Below the pieces are notes generated by a model. The model was given only the letters and a program-made list of their open reading frames with translations. It made no database searches and was not told the DNA's origin. Below are positions 32,610 through 43,435 of a stretch of 64,000 nt of DNA, in pieces. Numbering within the stretch: position 1 is the stretch's first letter; the number at the start of each line of letters is the position of its first letter. Made by a program: the position numbers and the translations under genes. This DNA is from Phocoena phocoena (Eukaryota; Chordata; Mammalia; Artiodactyla; Phocoenidae): assembly GCF_963924675.1 (NCBI RefSeq), contig NC_089231.1:70297691-70361690 (forward strand), given 5' to 3'.

Positions 32610-32705
32610 TTTGAGAGGCTTTATGACATGAATTAGCTGTGTGATCTTCCCCGAGCTGGTCCTCAGTTTCTTTTCAAGAAGAAAGTGCTGAACTTGACCA
32701 CCATC
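32610..32705 (+). repeat. MIR fragment
   Basis: The text 'ttagctgtgtgatcttcccc' followed by 'gagctggtcctcagtttc' is the MIR core. Confidence 0.7.
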
Positions 32706-33639
32706 CCCCCCTTAATTTCCTCCTAGCTCTGACGTTCTGCACACCGCCAATTCACTGATGGAATTCAAGACTAGTTTATCCAAACCCACTCTGGTCGATC
32801 GGCAGTTTTCAACCTAACTGAATATTGTTGACAAGGACCACTTTAAGGAGGAAAGGAAGGTATACGTAATGGGCAGAAAGAGGCGGCACCCTCTGCCCAT
32901 CTCACCTGTCCTTCATCTGTGCCCCAGAGCAAAGGCACTGGGGTTGGGGGAGGTCTTTTCCCTCAGGATGAAGACATGGGAAAACCAGCAAGACGAATAC
33001 CCCTCGCAGACTATGATTTGGACCAGCTGTTGCTGGGCTCCGTTTCCAGTTACTTATTCCGTGGAGGGTGGAAGAGGGGGACGAGCATCATTAGGGCTAA
33101 GCTGGGTCCCAGAGATGGAGCTTGAAGTCCTCCTGTGGTGACCAGCCCCTACCCAAGTTGAGATCTCAGAACTCCCACCCTGCCCCCGCTCCTTGCACAC
33201 GTGGCCAGCTCGCCCTGAGGCTGTTAGAAGCAGAGGCTTACCTCTCTGAACAGATCAATTCTAGATAAGACCCCTCTGATGGTCTAATTTTCCTCGGCTC
33301 ACTGTTCTATGTTATGTAAGGAGACCGATTGGTGTTTCTGAAGAGTTAACACATTCCTCCAGCGAGGTCTCAATGGTGAGTACAACGTTATCCCTCCTTC
33401 TACACTTGTAACCAAAACATCCTCACTATCCAAGCTCAAACGTGATCAGTGTAACTTGGATGCCTCATATTCTGAGAGTGTCATCAAACAGTGCTTTGTG
33501 GGAAATTCCCCGCATGCAGGCTGTTTGTGAGAGAATCACAAAAGGACATTTAAAAAAATGAACCTCCAGTATGGTATGAGTCTACAACATCCAGGAAAGG
33601 ATAATCAGTGGGACAAAGCTATACAAAGAAAAAAGAAAT
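32706..33639. other. Unassigned sequence
   Basis: About 930 bases with no recognised gene or repeat. A frame around 32919-33125 is open but has no known motif and no convincing splice context. Confidence 0.45.
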
Positions 33640-33955
33640 TTGATCTGACCTTTAAACTGTAGGTAGGATTTGGTAGATAAGTGAAAGAAGGGAGGACATG
33701 CCCAGAGGGGAAACAGAGAGCAAAGGTGTGAAGGTAGGAGTGAGTTGGTGTTGTGGCAGAATAGTAAGGAAGAGGAACCAGGCCCAGGGAGAAAGGAGAT
33801 GGCCCCAGGAGTAAAGGGAAACACGTTGGAATGATGGAATGGGGCTAGATTACTAAAACCCTTGAAAGGCAGGCGGGTGAAGTTTCTATTTATTTGACAT
33901 AGTAGATGCTAAGGGGCCTCAGCAGATGTTTAAGCAGGGGAGTAATACAAAATAC
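33640..33955 (-). mobile_element. L2 LINE fragment (antisense)
   Basis: The text 'ttaagcaggggagtaataca' is the reverse of a known L2 block (ttaagcaggggagtgacatg). Upstream 'gagagcaaaggtgtgaagg' also fits. It is the landing site of the Tigger-like element. Confidence 0.65.
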
Positions 33956-34128
33956 CATCAGTCCTTATTATTCATGGATTCTGTATTTGCAAATTCGCCT
34001 ACTTGCTAAAATATACTTGTAACCCCCAAATCAGGGGAGTAATACAAAATACCATCAATCCTTATTATTCATGGATTCTGTATTTGCAAATTCGCCTACT
34101 TGCTAAAATATACTTGTAACCCCCAAAT
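33935..34128. repeat. Tandem duplication of 97 bp
   Basis: Units 33935-34031 and 34032-34128 differ at one position (catcagtcc against catcaatcc). Each unit starts in the L2 flank (caggggagtaatac) and runs through the first about 75 bases of the Tigger-like element, so the duplication happened after the transposon inserted. Confidence 0.95.
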
Positions 34129-34712
34129 ACCCCCAAATCAATTTCCACAGTCATTTGTGGCCATGTGTAGAGCAGCAAGAACTTTAAGTCACCCGTTGTG
34201 AACATCCCCAGCTTGGGCTGAGCAAGGTGGCGCTCTGCCTTCCTGTTTCAGTTCTCATGCTGTGAACAGGTGTCCTTTTGTGGTCTAAATGGTGCCACAT
34301 TTTTTGCATTTGTAGGCTTTTCGTTGGTGATTTTGTTGCTTTTGTTTCTTTGTTCATTTCATTTTGCTGTTTAGCTAACTGGTGTTCCTAAGTGTAAGAA
34401 GGCTGCGATGTACCTTATGGAGAAAATACATGTGTTGGAGAACCTTTATTCAGGCAGGAGCTGTAGTGCTATTGGCTGTGAGTTCAATGTTAATGAATCA
34501 ACAATATATATTAACTCAGGTGTCTTTAAACAGAAATACACATAAAACAAATTTATGTATTGATCAGTTGATAAAAATGTCGTGACGAGAGGCTTTCAGG
34601 AACCTAACCCTGTATGTCCCCTAGGAGCAATGGTTCGATATTCACCAGTTCAGTGTTTGAGACTACTTTATAAAACTTAACTAGCTTGAATAACAAGAAT
34701 CAACTGTAGCAG
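33956..34712 (+). mobile_element. Tigger-like (pogo/Tc1-mariner) DNA transposon
   Basis: The 5' end cagtccttattattcatgg and 3' end gaataacaagaatcaactg are imperfect inverted repeats. The interior 'agtgtaagaaggctgcgatg' and 'gagttcaatgttaatgaatc' corresponds to the DNA-binding region of a Tigger transposase, now broken by stops and frame changes. The 3' boundary ends at a TA. It is an old, inactive copy inside an L2. Confidence 0.7.
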
Positions 34713-34754
34713 TGTTTGGGAACTGGATGGAGGCCACAAGACCATGAAGAGGAA

Positions 34755-34995
34755 ACATCTCTTGAGAGCACGTGCACTAGAGCCAGTGCCTGGGTTTGCA
34801 TCCCTGCTCTGCCACTTGTTAGCTGTGTGGCCTTGGGCAAGTCGCTTAGCTTCTCTGTGCCATGGTTTCTCATCTTTAAAACTTTGTTATGGGGTGGCTA
34901 GGAGAATCTCAAGGTGTCAATATTTGTAAAGTATTTAGAACACTACCTGGGACATCATGAACACTCTTTGCATCTTTCGTGTTTGTTAAATAAAT
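34755..34995 (+). repeat. MIR SINE, near full length
   Basis: The clearest MIR here: 'catccctgctctgccacttg', 'ttagctgtgtggccttgggc' and 'gtaaagtatttagaacacta', with an ending in a tgttaaataaatg style. Confidence 0.95.
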
Positions 34996-35009
34996 GAAGA
35001 AAGGAACAA

Positions 35010-35080
35010 AAGAAAGAGAAACCAACTTATTTCACAGGCGAGGAAACTGAGTTGGGGATAGGAAGAACTTGCCACACCTG
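35010..35080 (-). repeat. MIR fragment (antisense)
   Basis: The text 'tttcacaggcgaggaaactg' is the reverse MIR core. Confidence 0.55.
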
Positions 35081-35329
35081 GATTATTAGCAGAGCTGCTG
35101 GGGTCTTTCCAGCGGGCGTGGGATGAGGCTGGCACCGGAGAACCCGTTCCCAGACTGTTGTGATGACACTCTGATGCAGAGACGCAAGGGGGAGGTGGCC
35201 GCAGCAGGCACAAGAGCAAACCCACAGTGTGACCCAGGGACCCACCAAGTCCCCATCATGGGAGCCACTCCCCATCATCCCTCCGCCCACAAACCCCCAC
35301 GTGCCACTTCAGGCCACAGGCCAGATGGA

Positions 35330-35640
35330 TTCTAGAGCGCTCTAAAGGTACACCTCTCCATCTCGCCCTTTAAGAATTACTGGGGATCTCCAGGCTGTGC
35401 CGCAGAGGAGCAAGAAATACTACCAAGCTCGGCCAGAAACCTTATGAGAAACCGAACATGGCCAGACAGAAGCTTAACAAGAAATACTGGCCCGGGCTCC
35501 TGAGAAGAACAGCGGGCCTCGGCGGCCGAGCAGGTGGCCTGCCATCTCCCCCCCTTCCCCCTCCCCCCCTCCCCGCCGGCGAATCGATTGTGCGCAAGGC
35601 TACCTAGTGCTGGGGAAGTAGATAAAGGCAAGATATACGA
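35330..35640. promoter_or_regulatory. Candidate regulatory element, repeat-free, partly CpG-rich
   Basis: No repeat is recognised. An AT/GC-mixed part (35360-35480) is followed by a short CpG-bearing part with 'cgggcctcggcggccgagca' at 35514, a pyrimidine run, and 'gccggcgaatcgattgtgcg' at 35576. It could be conserved noncoding DNA. Confidence 0.3.
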
Positions 35641-36079
35641 CAGGAGGGGCCCAGGGCTGATGAAAGGGGAAGAGAAGGCAGCTTAAATCAAGGGGCAAGT
35701 GCTGCGAGAGAGGGGAGATAACAGGATTTGTGTTTATTGTTAGCAAGGAGAATCGGCTGAGGTGCTGGGGCTGTGAGATGGGTGCGCACTCGGAGAGGAG
35801 GGCGGGGAGGGGCCAGAGGGAGAGTGCCTGGTGCTCCCAGTGAATCACGGAAGCTCTGGGGCGCAGGCAGGGAACCGAGCCAGAAACAAGTGCCTGAAAG
35901 GGCAAAATCCCTCCTGGTCCATTTGGTTTTGTCCATAACTGCCCTTCACCTTCTGCCCTTTGTTCCCACACTTTCCTGCGCATCACAGAGCACTCTAAAA
36001 GATGTCCACACCCGCCACCGCCTCCCACCATGGGCTCCATCAGGATAGAATTCAAAGCCCACGATGGAGCCATACACAC

Positions 36080-36300
36080 AACGGCAAATGCTTACTGGGA
36101 ACTTCCTCTGTGCCTGTGGCTGAGCGAAGAGCCTCCTGTGTCTTATTCCAGCCAACATTCACTCCAGGACTGAGGCCCTGGGGTTGTTCCCATTGTACAG
36201 AGGAGGAAACTGAGGCTCACAGAGGCTAAGGAACTGACCCAACACCGTAGAGTGGCACTGGAATTCCAGCCCAGGCAGTCTGGCTCCAGAGGCCACCTGG
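36080..36300 (-). repeat. MIR SINE (antisense)
   Basis: The text 'gtacagaggaggaaactgag' followed by 'gctcacagaggctaagg' and 'ccaggcagtctggctccaga' is reverse MIR reaching its 5' end. Confidence 0.9.
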
Positions 36301-38394
36301 ATTCTAGACTGACTTGGTTGCCATCCTTATTAGCCACATCTAAAGGGAGATTGTGGGGCTGCATCACATCCTCTCGGTGTCTCTGTGGCAGACAGTTCCA
36401 TGCACACTGGCCGTATCCCATCTCAAGGACAAGCCAGGGAATCGCTCCACTGTTTTGCCAATGGGTCTTCCCCAAACTGCAGAAAGAGCTCAGTTCTCCA
36501 GCAGGTGCAGCCAGGAAGTAGGGGGAGTTCCCCCTCCACTGGTGGGGGTGGGGCGGGAGTGGACAGGAGTTGGGGGGTGAATGCTGCCCCAGTCCCTCAG
36601 AGGGACATTTCTGAGGCATTCTCAGCACAGCTCTTCAGAGGGTGTCTCACAGGGCGGAGCCCTGTTGTCCAGAGAGACACCGGCTCCCTACAGCCCGCCA
36701 TGCTGGCTTCTCCTCCTTCCCACGTCCCCACCCCCTCGCTCCTGCTTCCTGCACCTCCTTCCAACTAGACCTCAGCATCCAAACCCTCATCTTGGGCTCT
36801 GCTTTGTGCAGGGAACCCAGACTGAGACAGGACTCCATCTACCTTCAATACACGACAATACAACAGCAGGACTGGCTAAGCCAAGACATAGGTTGAGGAA
36901 GTATATAAGGAAGGGTATTCCCCTTATTCTCTTATTCTTCCGCAGCCCAGAATATAAGAACCTTGGCCAATACCTTTTCCCCACCCAGAGAAGTGCTGGG
37001 GGAAATACTTCTTTCTTTCTTTTCACTCTTGACTTTTTGCCCAACCTGCTGGTGACAGCTTGGCTTCCGAGAGCCACAATGTCTAATGGGTGGCACTGCC
37101 CATCGTCCAAAGCAAGAAACCACTCCCATGGTCAACGGGTCACTTTTGCTCATTTGGGCAGCCTGGGCCACAGCTCCGGGGGCTCACCCTGACTTCCTGG
37201 TGTCCATGTAGGAAGCCCCCTAAGGGGCATCTTCATGGGCCGAGGCCTGGCATCCCCAGCTTCTCAGCTGGGACACAGTGATAAATCCCGTGTAGGGGTG
37301 AGTGGTGGGAATGAACCCTCTGAAGTGTAAAGAAAGAAATTTAAAACAGGAAAGAGGGTTTTCCTAGCCTGGGAACTCCTGCAGTTTCCATCAAGGCCCC
37401 AGACGGCTACATCATAGATCTTGTGACTCATGGTGACAACGGTCAGCTCTCATGGTTGGGACAATAGACAGGGCTCTGAGCTGAGGCTGAATCCTCCTCC
37501 CCAGAGCCCTTCTGCCCCTTGGCCTCCCTCTGCCCACTGTCAATGCCTCCCTGCTCCCCCATTCTGCCCAGGAAGGTGACCTCAGTCTGCACTTGGCCAC
37601 TGTGGTGTCTGCACCAAGCGGGGAAGTACACGGAAGGGCAGGTTCTTGGTCCAATGGGGACAGTTGCCCACACACAGCTGCAGGCCCCCTGTGCCCTTGG
37701 GCCTCCAAACAATTTATCAGACACTTCAGCTTAGCTTTCACCACTGTGCATCCATCCAGTTATTGCACGCACATGCATGTTCCCTACTAAGTCCTCCCAG
37801 AAGGAGACGAAAGAAAAGGCTCTCCTCCCCTGCAATGACCAAGGCACAGATCTCTTCCTGCATTAGAAAACAAAGTTCAGAGAGCCAGATTCGAGAAGAT
37901 GTGAAATTGAGGACCATCTTAGGAACACACGATCTCGTTATTCAGTGCCACGTGGAGGCTCGTACAAGTTGTTAACATTTATAACTATTAACAACTTGTC
38001 TTGAAAGTACACAGAGAGCAAAAGGGTCTTGAAAAATTCTTCAGACTTTAGAAATGGTTGCCACATCCTGTAAAAATAACTTCCCAAGAAAATCACGGCA
38101 TTTGGACTGATGATCTTACCTGATGGTGGACTGCCCTTGGAATGATACTGCAATGCACATCTCTGTGTTCCCGACAGAAAAACAAACCAGAGGTGGGTCA
38201 TTGGTGTTTTTCTCTTCTCCCTCCAGATTGATGGAGGGGAAGGTCTGTGACTCCCATAGATTCTTTTTCTCCAACAAAAAGATGAGGAGTCTAGTTCTGT
38301 AAAGAAATGATTTTGATTTGGTGATTAGGGAAAGTAATGTCTTGAAAAGGTGGCAAAAATGCTGAAGAGCTGAGACCCAGGGTTAAGAAGTCCA
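36301..38394. other. Unassigned intergenic sequence
   Basis: This 2.1-kb stretch has no repeat or gene that I recognise. The longest open frame (36581-37192, plus strand) has no known motif, a composition no different from the flanks, and no visible exon structure. Some of this may be unique regulatory DNA. Confidence 0.45.
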
Positions 38395-38640
38395 GCCGTT
38401 AAGAGCAGGAAGCAGAGCATTCTAGGCAGAGGAGATATCACATGCAAAGGCCCTGGGCAGGAGTGAGTTTGGCGTATTTGAGACACCCAAGGGAGTCAGT
38501 AGAACTGGAACAGAGAGGAAGTAGGTGGAGAGTACTCTCCACCCAAGGGTCTGTGGAGTGTGTATTTTAGTCTTCTGGTGATGAGAGCCAATAAAACTTT
38601 TCAAGCAGGGGAATGAGCTTTCGAAAAGCTGGAAGATCAG
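38395..38640 (-). mobile_element. L2 LINE fragment (antisense)
   Basis: The text 'agagcattctaggcagagga' followed by 'catgcaaaggccctgggcag' and 'ttttcaagcaggggaatgag' is the reverse of the L2 3' region. Confidence 0.85.
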
Positions 38641-39130
38641 GATTTAAGATCTGTCACTGTTGGTGCTAACGTCTCCTTCTGCGCTCAGTGGATGTGTAAC
38701 TGCAAAGCTTTGACCCCATCACCAGATTGTAGCTTAGCACAGATGAATTTGCTTTTAAACTTCTCATAAAATCGCCTGTACTCTGTAAATAATCTGATTC
38801 CCTTGGTCCAACAGACTCAGAAAGAAAAAAATGTTTAAAGCCAAACAAAAAATTTTGTTTTACTTGCTCACACCCGAGAGACAGAGTTCAGCACTAAACT
38901 TCCTGGTCTGAGCCTGAGAGGCATGCCGTCTGCGGCAAGCACAGAGTGGGAAAAAGAGGAAAGGTGTTCAGAGTTGGCTCTCTACAGGGGACTTCACTGT
39001 TTGCTGAAACTGTCAAAGAAATCACCCGTACTTGGCAACTGTAATGCTGTTTGGGTAATGCCTGACACTCTGGGGGCCTGTGTTCCCCCATCCTCCGAAG
39101 TCCAGTTTGCCCTTACAGGCCCAGCTAAAT
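38641..39130. other. Unassigned, repeat-free sequence
   Basis: No repeat recognised. The AT-rich block at about 38690-38870 could be conserved noncoding DNA, but the evidence is only composition. Confidence 0.35.
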
Positions 39131-39134
39131 GGAT

Positions 39135-39830
39135 AACATGAAAAAGCCCAATGACATCAAGTGTTGGCAGGGATGTGGAGGAACTGGAGTGCTCATTTAT
39201 TATGGCTGGGAATAAAAAATGCTATAGTCACTTGGAAACCATTGAGCAAGTTCTTAAAAAGTTAAATATATACTTGTCATGTGACCAATTAATCCCACTC
39301 CAAGAAATTTATCTAAAAGAAATGAAAACATAGATTCTCAAAAAAGTCTTGTGCAAGAACGTTCATAGCAGCTTGTATTCATGATAGGCAAAACCCGGAG
39401 ATACCTCAGGTACCTGTCCATCCACAGGAGAATAAACAAACATACTATGAGATATTCATATTCTACTGCAATAGAAGAGAAATGAGCTATTGACACATGC
39501 TACAGCATGGATACATCTCAGAAACATTCTGCTGAGTGAGGGAAGCCAAATGCGAAAGGGCACTTACTGTATGATTCCATTTACAGGTGCTAGAATAGAA
39601 AAAACTAACCTATAGTGACAGAAATCAAATAAGGGGTTGCTTCTGGGGATGGAGGGATTGCCTGAGACAGGCACAAGGGAATTTTCTGGGGTGGCGGACA
39701 TGCTCTCTCTCGATGGGTATGTGGGTTACACAAGCGTACACCTCTATCAAATTGATCTAACTATATGCTTAAAGACCAAGATTTCACTAAATGTAAAATA
39801 CATCTCATTTTTAAAGATGTAAAGATAAAT
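39135..39830 (+). mobile_element. Old L1 LINE: end of ORF2 plus 3' UTR
   Basis: The text 'tgacatcaagtgttggcagg' followed by 'gatgtggaggaactggagtg', 'gttcatagcagcttgtattc' and 'tactgtatgattccatttac' follows the L1 ORF2 terminus and UTR. All frames are broken. Confidence 0.85.
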
Positions 39831-39889
39831 AAAATTCACTTATTTTGGCAGTCTTCTCTACCTCCTCCAGACTAGAGTAGGGGTTCTTC

Positions 39890-40318
39890 TTGGCCTGGAA
39901 GCTCCCAGAAGCAGACCCAGAGATGAATATTTGCACGTAGGTGATTTATTTGGCAGGAGAGAAGAGAAGCGAGACAGGGAAGGGATATGTTATCAAGCAG
40001 GTTACCACCGCGGGCAACAGGGCCCAATCCTGTCACTCAAATGACACAGGGTGTCACCCAGAGGGGAGGGAGCTAGGTTATCTATACACCAGCTTCTATT
40101 AGTCATTGGTTGGGGCGTAATTCACCAGCTCTTTTAGCTGACCAGAGCATGGGTAGCGCAGGTCCAATGGTCGGAGAGAGCCTCTCCCCACCCCAGGGAA
40201 AGAAATGCAGGGCAAGGGACTATGGGCTGGGCTCCAACAGCGTCTGCTGCATGCCTCATCTTGTTTGCTCCCATAGCCTCCTGCGTGCATATTTATCCCA
40301 CAGTAGTAGAAAGAATGA
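39890..40318 (-). repeat. Old interspersed repeat, family not named
   Basis: The text 'aggtgatttatttggcagga' and 'atcaagcaggttaccaccg' recalls a known mammalian repeat in antisense. I cannot name it. Confidence 0.4.
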
Positions 40319-40535
40319 TTAAAAGCTCAGGTGATGGAATGAGGCAGACTTGACCTCAAATTCCTGCTCTGTCACTTTCTACATGACAACTTGAACAAAT
40401 GGTTGTTCTTCTATAAAACGGGGGTCTTGCATTGTTGAGGGGATTCAATGAGTTCTTCCCTGTTCCGTGCTCACCACAGCAACAAGCACATCACAGGACC
40501 TCCAATAAACACTACCAGCAATGAGCAGTATTGTT
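40319..40535 (+). repeat. MIR SINE
   Basis: The text 'cctcaaattcctgctctgtc' and 'ttctataaaacgggggtctt' and the end 'tccaataaacactaccag' is in MIR order. Confidence 0.75.
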
Positions 40536-41178
40536 ACTATCTCATTCACTCTGTTTGCCCCCAGAAGTCCGAAGTAATGTTTTTCCAATTTCTCTCTTCA
40601 ATTATTTTTAAGATTTAATTGTTGAAAGAGAATACAGGTACACAGTTCAAAATCCAAAAGGTATTTAAGAATCAACTGTGAAAAGTCTCCCTCCTTTTAC
40701 AGTAGCCACCCGGGGCCCTGCTCACAAGTAACCAAGATGATCAGCATGCTTGGGTATATTTCCCGAAGATATTTTCATACAGCATTCTAACATAGATTTT
40801 GGGCTTGCCTCTGTTTTTCTATGGCTGAATCCAGTGCAGGATGGAGTTTGATTTGGCATAACTAATATATGCATTTTTAGCTTTCTATTTTGAAATAATT
40901 TTATTTGTTTGTTTTTTTTTTTTTTTTTTTTTGGAAATATACATGAAGCTTCACTTTTGTTCGGGGTTCTTTACTTCCCATTCTGAAAAGTTACTTCTGA
41001 GGAACTGAAACCCCAGAAGGTAAGCACAACAAAAACATATTAAGCTTGGATTTTTGGTTTTTTTTTGAAAATGATGATTCAAAGGCAGACTTGTAGACTT
41101 GTATCTCTTCAGGAGATAGAAGGCAAATGCAGCCCCTGAAAGGAATTGTTCTAATTATTGCCTAAAAAAGTAAAGTTA

Positions 41179-41386
41179 GGGCTTCCCTTGTGGCGCAGTG
41201 GTTGAGAGTCCGCCTGCCGATGCAGGGGACGCGGGTTCGTGCCCCGGTCCGGGAAGATCCCACATGCCGCAGAGCGGCTGGGCCCGTGGGCTATGGCCGC
41301 TGAGCCTGGGCGTCCAGAGCCTGTGCTCCGCGACGGGGGAGGCCACGGCAGTGAAAGGCCTGCGTATCGCAAAAAAAAAAAAAAAA
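41179..41386 (+). mobile_element. CHR-type SINE, young short form, in the GLO1 retrocopy
   Basis: It begins 'gggcttcccttgtggcgcag', has 'gacgcgggttcgtgccccgg' (B box) and ends in an A-run of about 22. The flanks aaaaaagtaaagtta (41164-41178 and 41387-41401) match over 15 bases, though the A-tail makes the exact TSD start uncertain. Confidence 0.95.
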
Positions 41387-41568
41387 AAAAAAGTAAAGTT
41401 ATACAACTACATTCAAGGACATAAGACAAACCACTACTTTAAAACTAGAATGGCTGAACAGTTAGGTGAAAAACATAGCTGAAATAGGAAAGGGAAATGG
41501 ACTTAAGAATAATTTGAATTGAGACAATAATCCATCAGTCCTAGATGCTTCTGTTAACTGAATATCTT

Positions 41569-41786
41569 TTATTTTATTTTATTTTATTTTTTTTGCAGTA
41601 CGCGGGCCTCTCACTGTTGTGGCCTCTCCCGTTGCGGAGCACAGGCTCTGGACGCGCAGGCTCAGCGGCCATGGCTCATGGGCCCAGCCACTCCGCGGCA
41701 CGTGGGATCTTCCCGGACCGGGGCACGAACCCGTGTCCCCTGCATCGGCAGGCAGACTCTCAACCACTGCGCCACCAGGGAAGCCC
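41569..41786 (-). mobile_element. CHR-type SINE, young short form (antisense), 15-bp TSD
   Basis: An ATTTT-repeat tail leads into 'gcagtacgcgggcctctcac' and ends 'cgccaccagggaagccc'. The perfect TSD ttaactgaatatctt is at 41554-41568 and 41787-41801. It sits in the 3' UTR part of the GLO1 retrocopy. Confidence 0.95.
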
Positions 41787-42562
41787 TTAACTGAATATCT
41801 TGAATCACATTGTTTCCTTCTTCACCTTCCACAGTGTCTTCACTGAAATCTCAAAGCAGCATTCTCACAGAACTAAATAAAATTATCATTTTGTTAGGAT
41901 TCAAAATTTCAATCCAGTAGCCATCAGGATCTTGATAAATGCCAGGCCTTTCATTTTACCATCATCAGGTTTCTTCACAAATTTGACTCCCAGTTCTTCA
42001 CATCTTATACAAGCACTGTGAACATCAGGTACAGCAACTCCAATGTGACCAAGTCCCCGAGGGTCTGAATCGCCACTGTGGTAACTCTGCATCTCATCTT
42101 CTTCAGTGCCCCAGTTGTGTGTCAGTTCAAGCATAGCTTTTCTGGAGAATGGCCCATGCTAGTCTCTCATCTTTATCTTTTGGGATGTCATTTTTATCCT
42201 CATAAGCCAAGAAACAGAGTGAAAATTTCATAGTGGGAAAATCTAATTTTTGGAGTAGTGTCATTCCAAGAATTCTAGGATAAAAATCCAGTGACTACTT
42301 AGGATCCTTAATTCGCAGCATGGTCTGCTGCAAGAGAAGATCCTTGATGCTGGGGTCCGGGTAGGTGCAACAGACAAGGGCGGCCTCGTCGGTGAGTCTG
42401 CTGGACGTGGGCTGCAGCTCTGCCATGGCTGTACTGCTGTATCGCGGACAACGGTCCCCGGGAACGCAGCAGCCACCCACACTCTGCAGGCCGTGAAGCT
42501 CCCTTTTCAGAAATCACTTTAGGTTTATAGAAGAGCTGCAAAGATAAAACAGAGCGTTCTGG

Positions 42563-42775
42563 GGCTTCCCTGGTGGCGCAGTGGTTGAGAGTCCGCCTGC
42601 TGATGCAGGGGACACGGGTTCCCGCCCCGGTCCGGGAAGATCCCACATGCCGCAGAGCGGCTGGGTCCGTGAGCCATGGCCGCTGAGCCTGCGCGTCCGG
42701 AGCCTGTGCTCTGCAACGGGAGAGGCCACAACAGTGAGAGGCCCGCGTACCGCAAAAAGAAAAAACAAAAAAAAC
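42563..42775 (+). mobile_element. CHR-type SINE, young short form
   Basis: From 'ggcttccctggtggcgcagt' to an A-rich tail. The flanks cagagcgttctgg (42550-42562) and cagagtgttctgg (42776-42788) differ at one site, a CpG-type change. It is inserted in the L1. Confidence 0.95.
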
Positions 42776-43078
42776 CAGAGTGTTCTGGTGTATCCTTCAC
42801 CCAGCACCCCCCAGTGTTAATATCGTACATGACCATGGTACACTGATCAAAACTAAGAACCTGACATTGGTGCCATACTATTAATTATACTGCAGATTTT
42901 ATTTGGATTTCACCTGGTTTTTCACTAAAGCAGATCCACCCCAAGAAAGCATGTTGCATTTAGTGGTCATGTCTCCTAACTCTCCTCCAGTCTGTGACAG
43001 TTTCTCACCTTCCCTTGTTTTTGTGATCTTAACACTTTTGAAGGATCCTATGCAGTTATTTTAAATTTAATGAATCTA

Positions 43079-43196
43079 GGGGGTTCCCTCGTGGCCTAGT
43101 GGTTAGGATTCAGCACTGTCATTGCCGTAGCCCAGGTTCGACCCCTGGTCGGGGAACTGAGATCCTGCAAGCCGCATGGCGTGGCCCAAAAAACAA
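43079..43196 (+). mobile_element. Short CHR-related SINE
   Basis: From 'gggggttccctcgtggccta' through 'ccaggttcgacccctggtcg' to an A-rich end. The flanks aatttaatgaatcta and aatttagtgaatcta form a 15-base TSD with one mismatch. Confidence 0.9.
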
Positions 43197-43349
43197 AATT
43201 TAGTGAATCTACACGTCTTGGTGTCCCTGAAGGTCACCAGGACACCTTGATGCTCCACGTTTAGAGCTGCTGGTGCAGGGAGACGGCACTGAGGACTCAC
43301 TACATTGCTGTCACGGACACGGGAAGGCTAGAAATTCAGATCTCCACCA

Positions 43350-43435
43350 TCGATGTGTGACACTGGACAAGTAGCAGTCCCTCTCTGGGCTTCAGACTCC
43401 CCTTCATGACAATAAAGCAGTGAAACCATATTGGC
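43350..43435 (+). repeat. MIR fragment
   Basis: The text 'gtgtgacactggacaagtag' followed by 'ccctctctgggcttcag' is the MIR core. Confidence 0.6.

Larger units (their letters stand above)
40904..42503 (-). pseudogene. GLO1: GLO1 (lactoylglutathione lyase) processed pseudogene
   Basis: Read on the minus strand, the translation matches glyoxalase I, the zinc enzyme that converts the methylglyoxal-glutathione hemithioacetal to S-lactoylglutathione. The start ATG is at 42426-42424, followed by a MAELQPTS N-terminus; ELTHNWGTE and [18 protein letters not shown] mark the later part. Codon 44 is TAG at about 42295. A one-base insertion near codon 93 and a one-base deletion near codon 157 each shift the frame, and the normal stop is lost. 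There are no introns. A T-rich run at 40904-40932 is the A-tail, with aacaaa (probably a mutated aataaa) just upstream in transcript sense. Near-matching flanks (40888-40903 and 42504-42521) suggest a diverged TSD. Two SINEs interrupt its 3' UTR. The product is not functional. Confidence 0.93.
40590..43235. mobile_element. Old L1 LINE carrying a GLO1 retrocopy and SINEs
   Basis: L1 text occupies 40590-40903 and resumes at about 42504 ('aggtttatagaagagctgca') to about 43235, passing through 'catgtctcctaactctcctc' and 'gtgacagtttctcaccttcc'. The two parts join if the GLO1 retrocopy (40904-42503) is removed. SINEs at 42563-42775 and 43079-43196 are further insertions into the right part. Confidence 0.7.

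Noticed and set aside
32919..33125. Possible coding exon
   Set aside because: The frame is open but lacks a clear family match and credible splice signals on both sides.
36581..37192. A 203-residue open frame, the longest in the window
   Set aside because: No recognisable domain, no coding-like start context or splice structure, and it overlaps other frames of similar openness on both strands.
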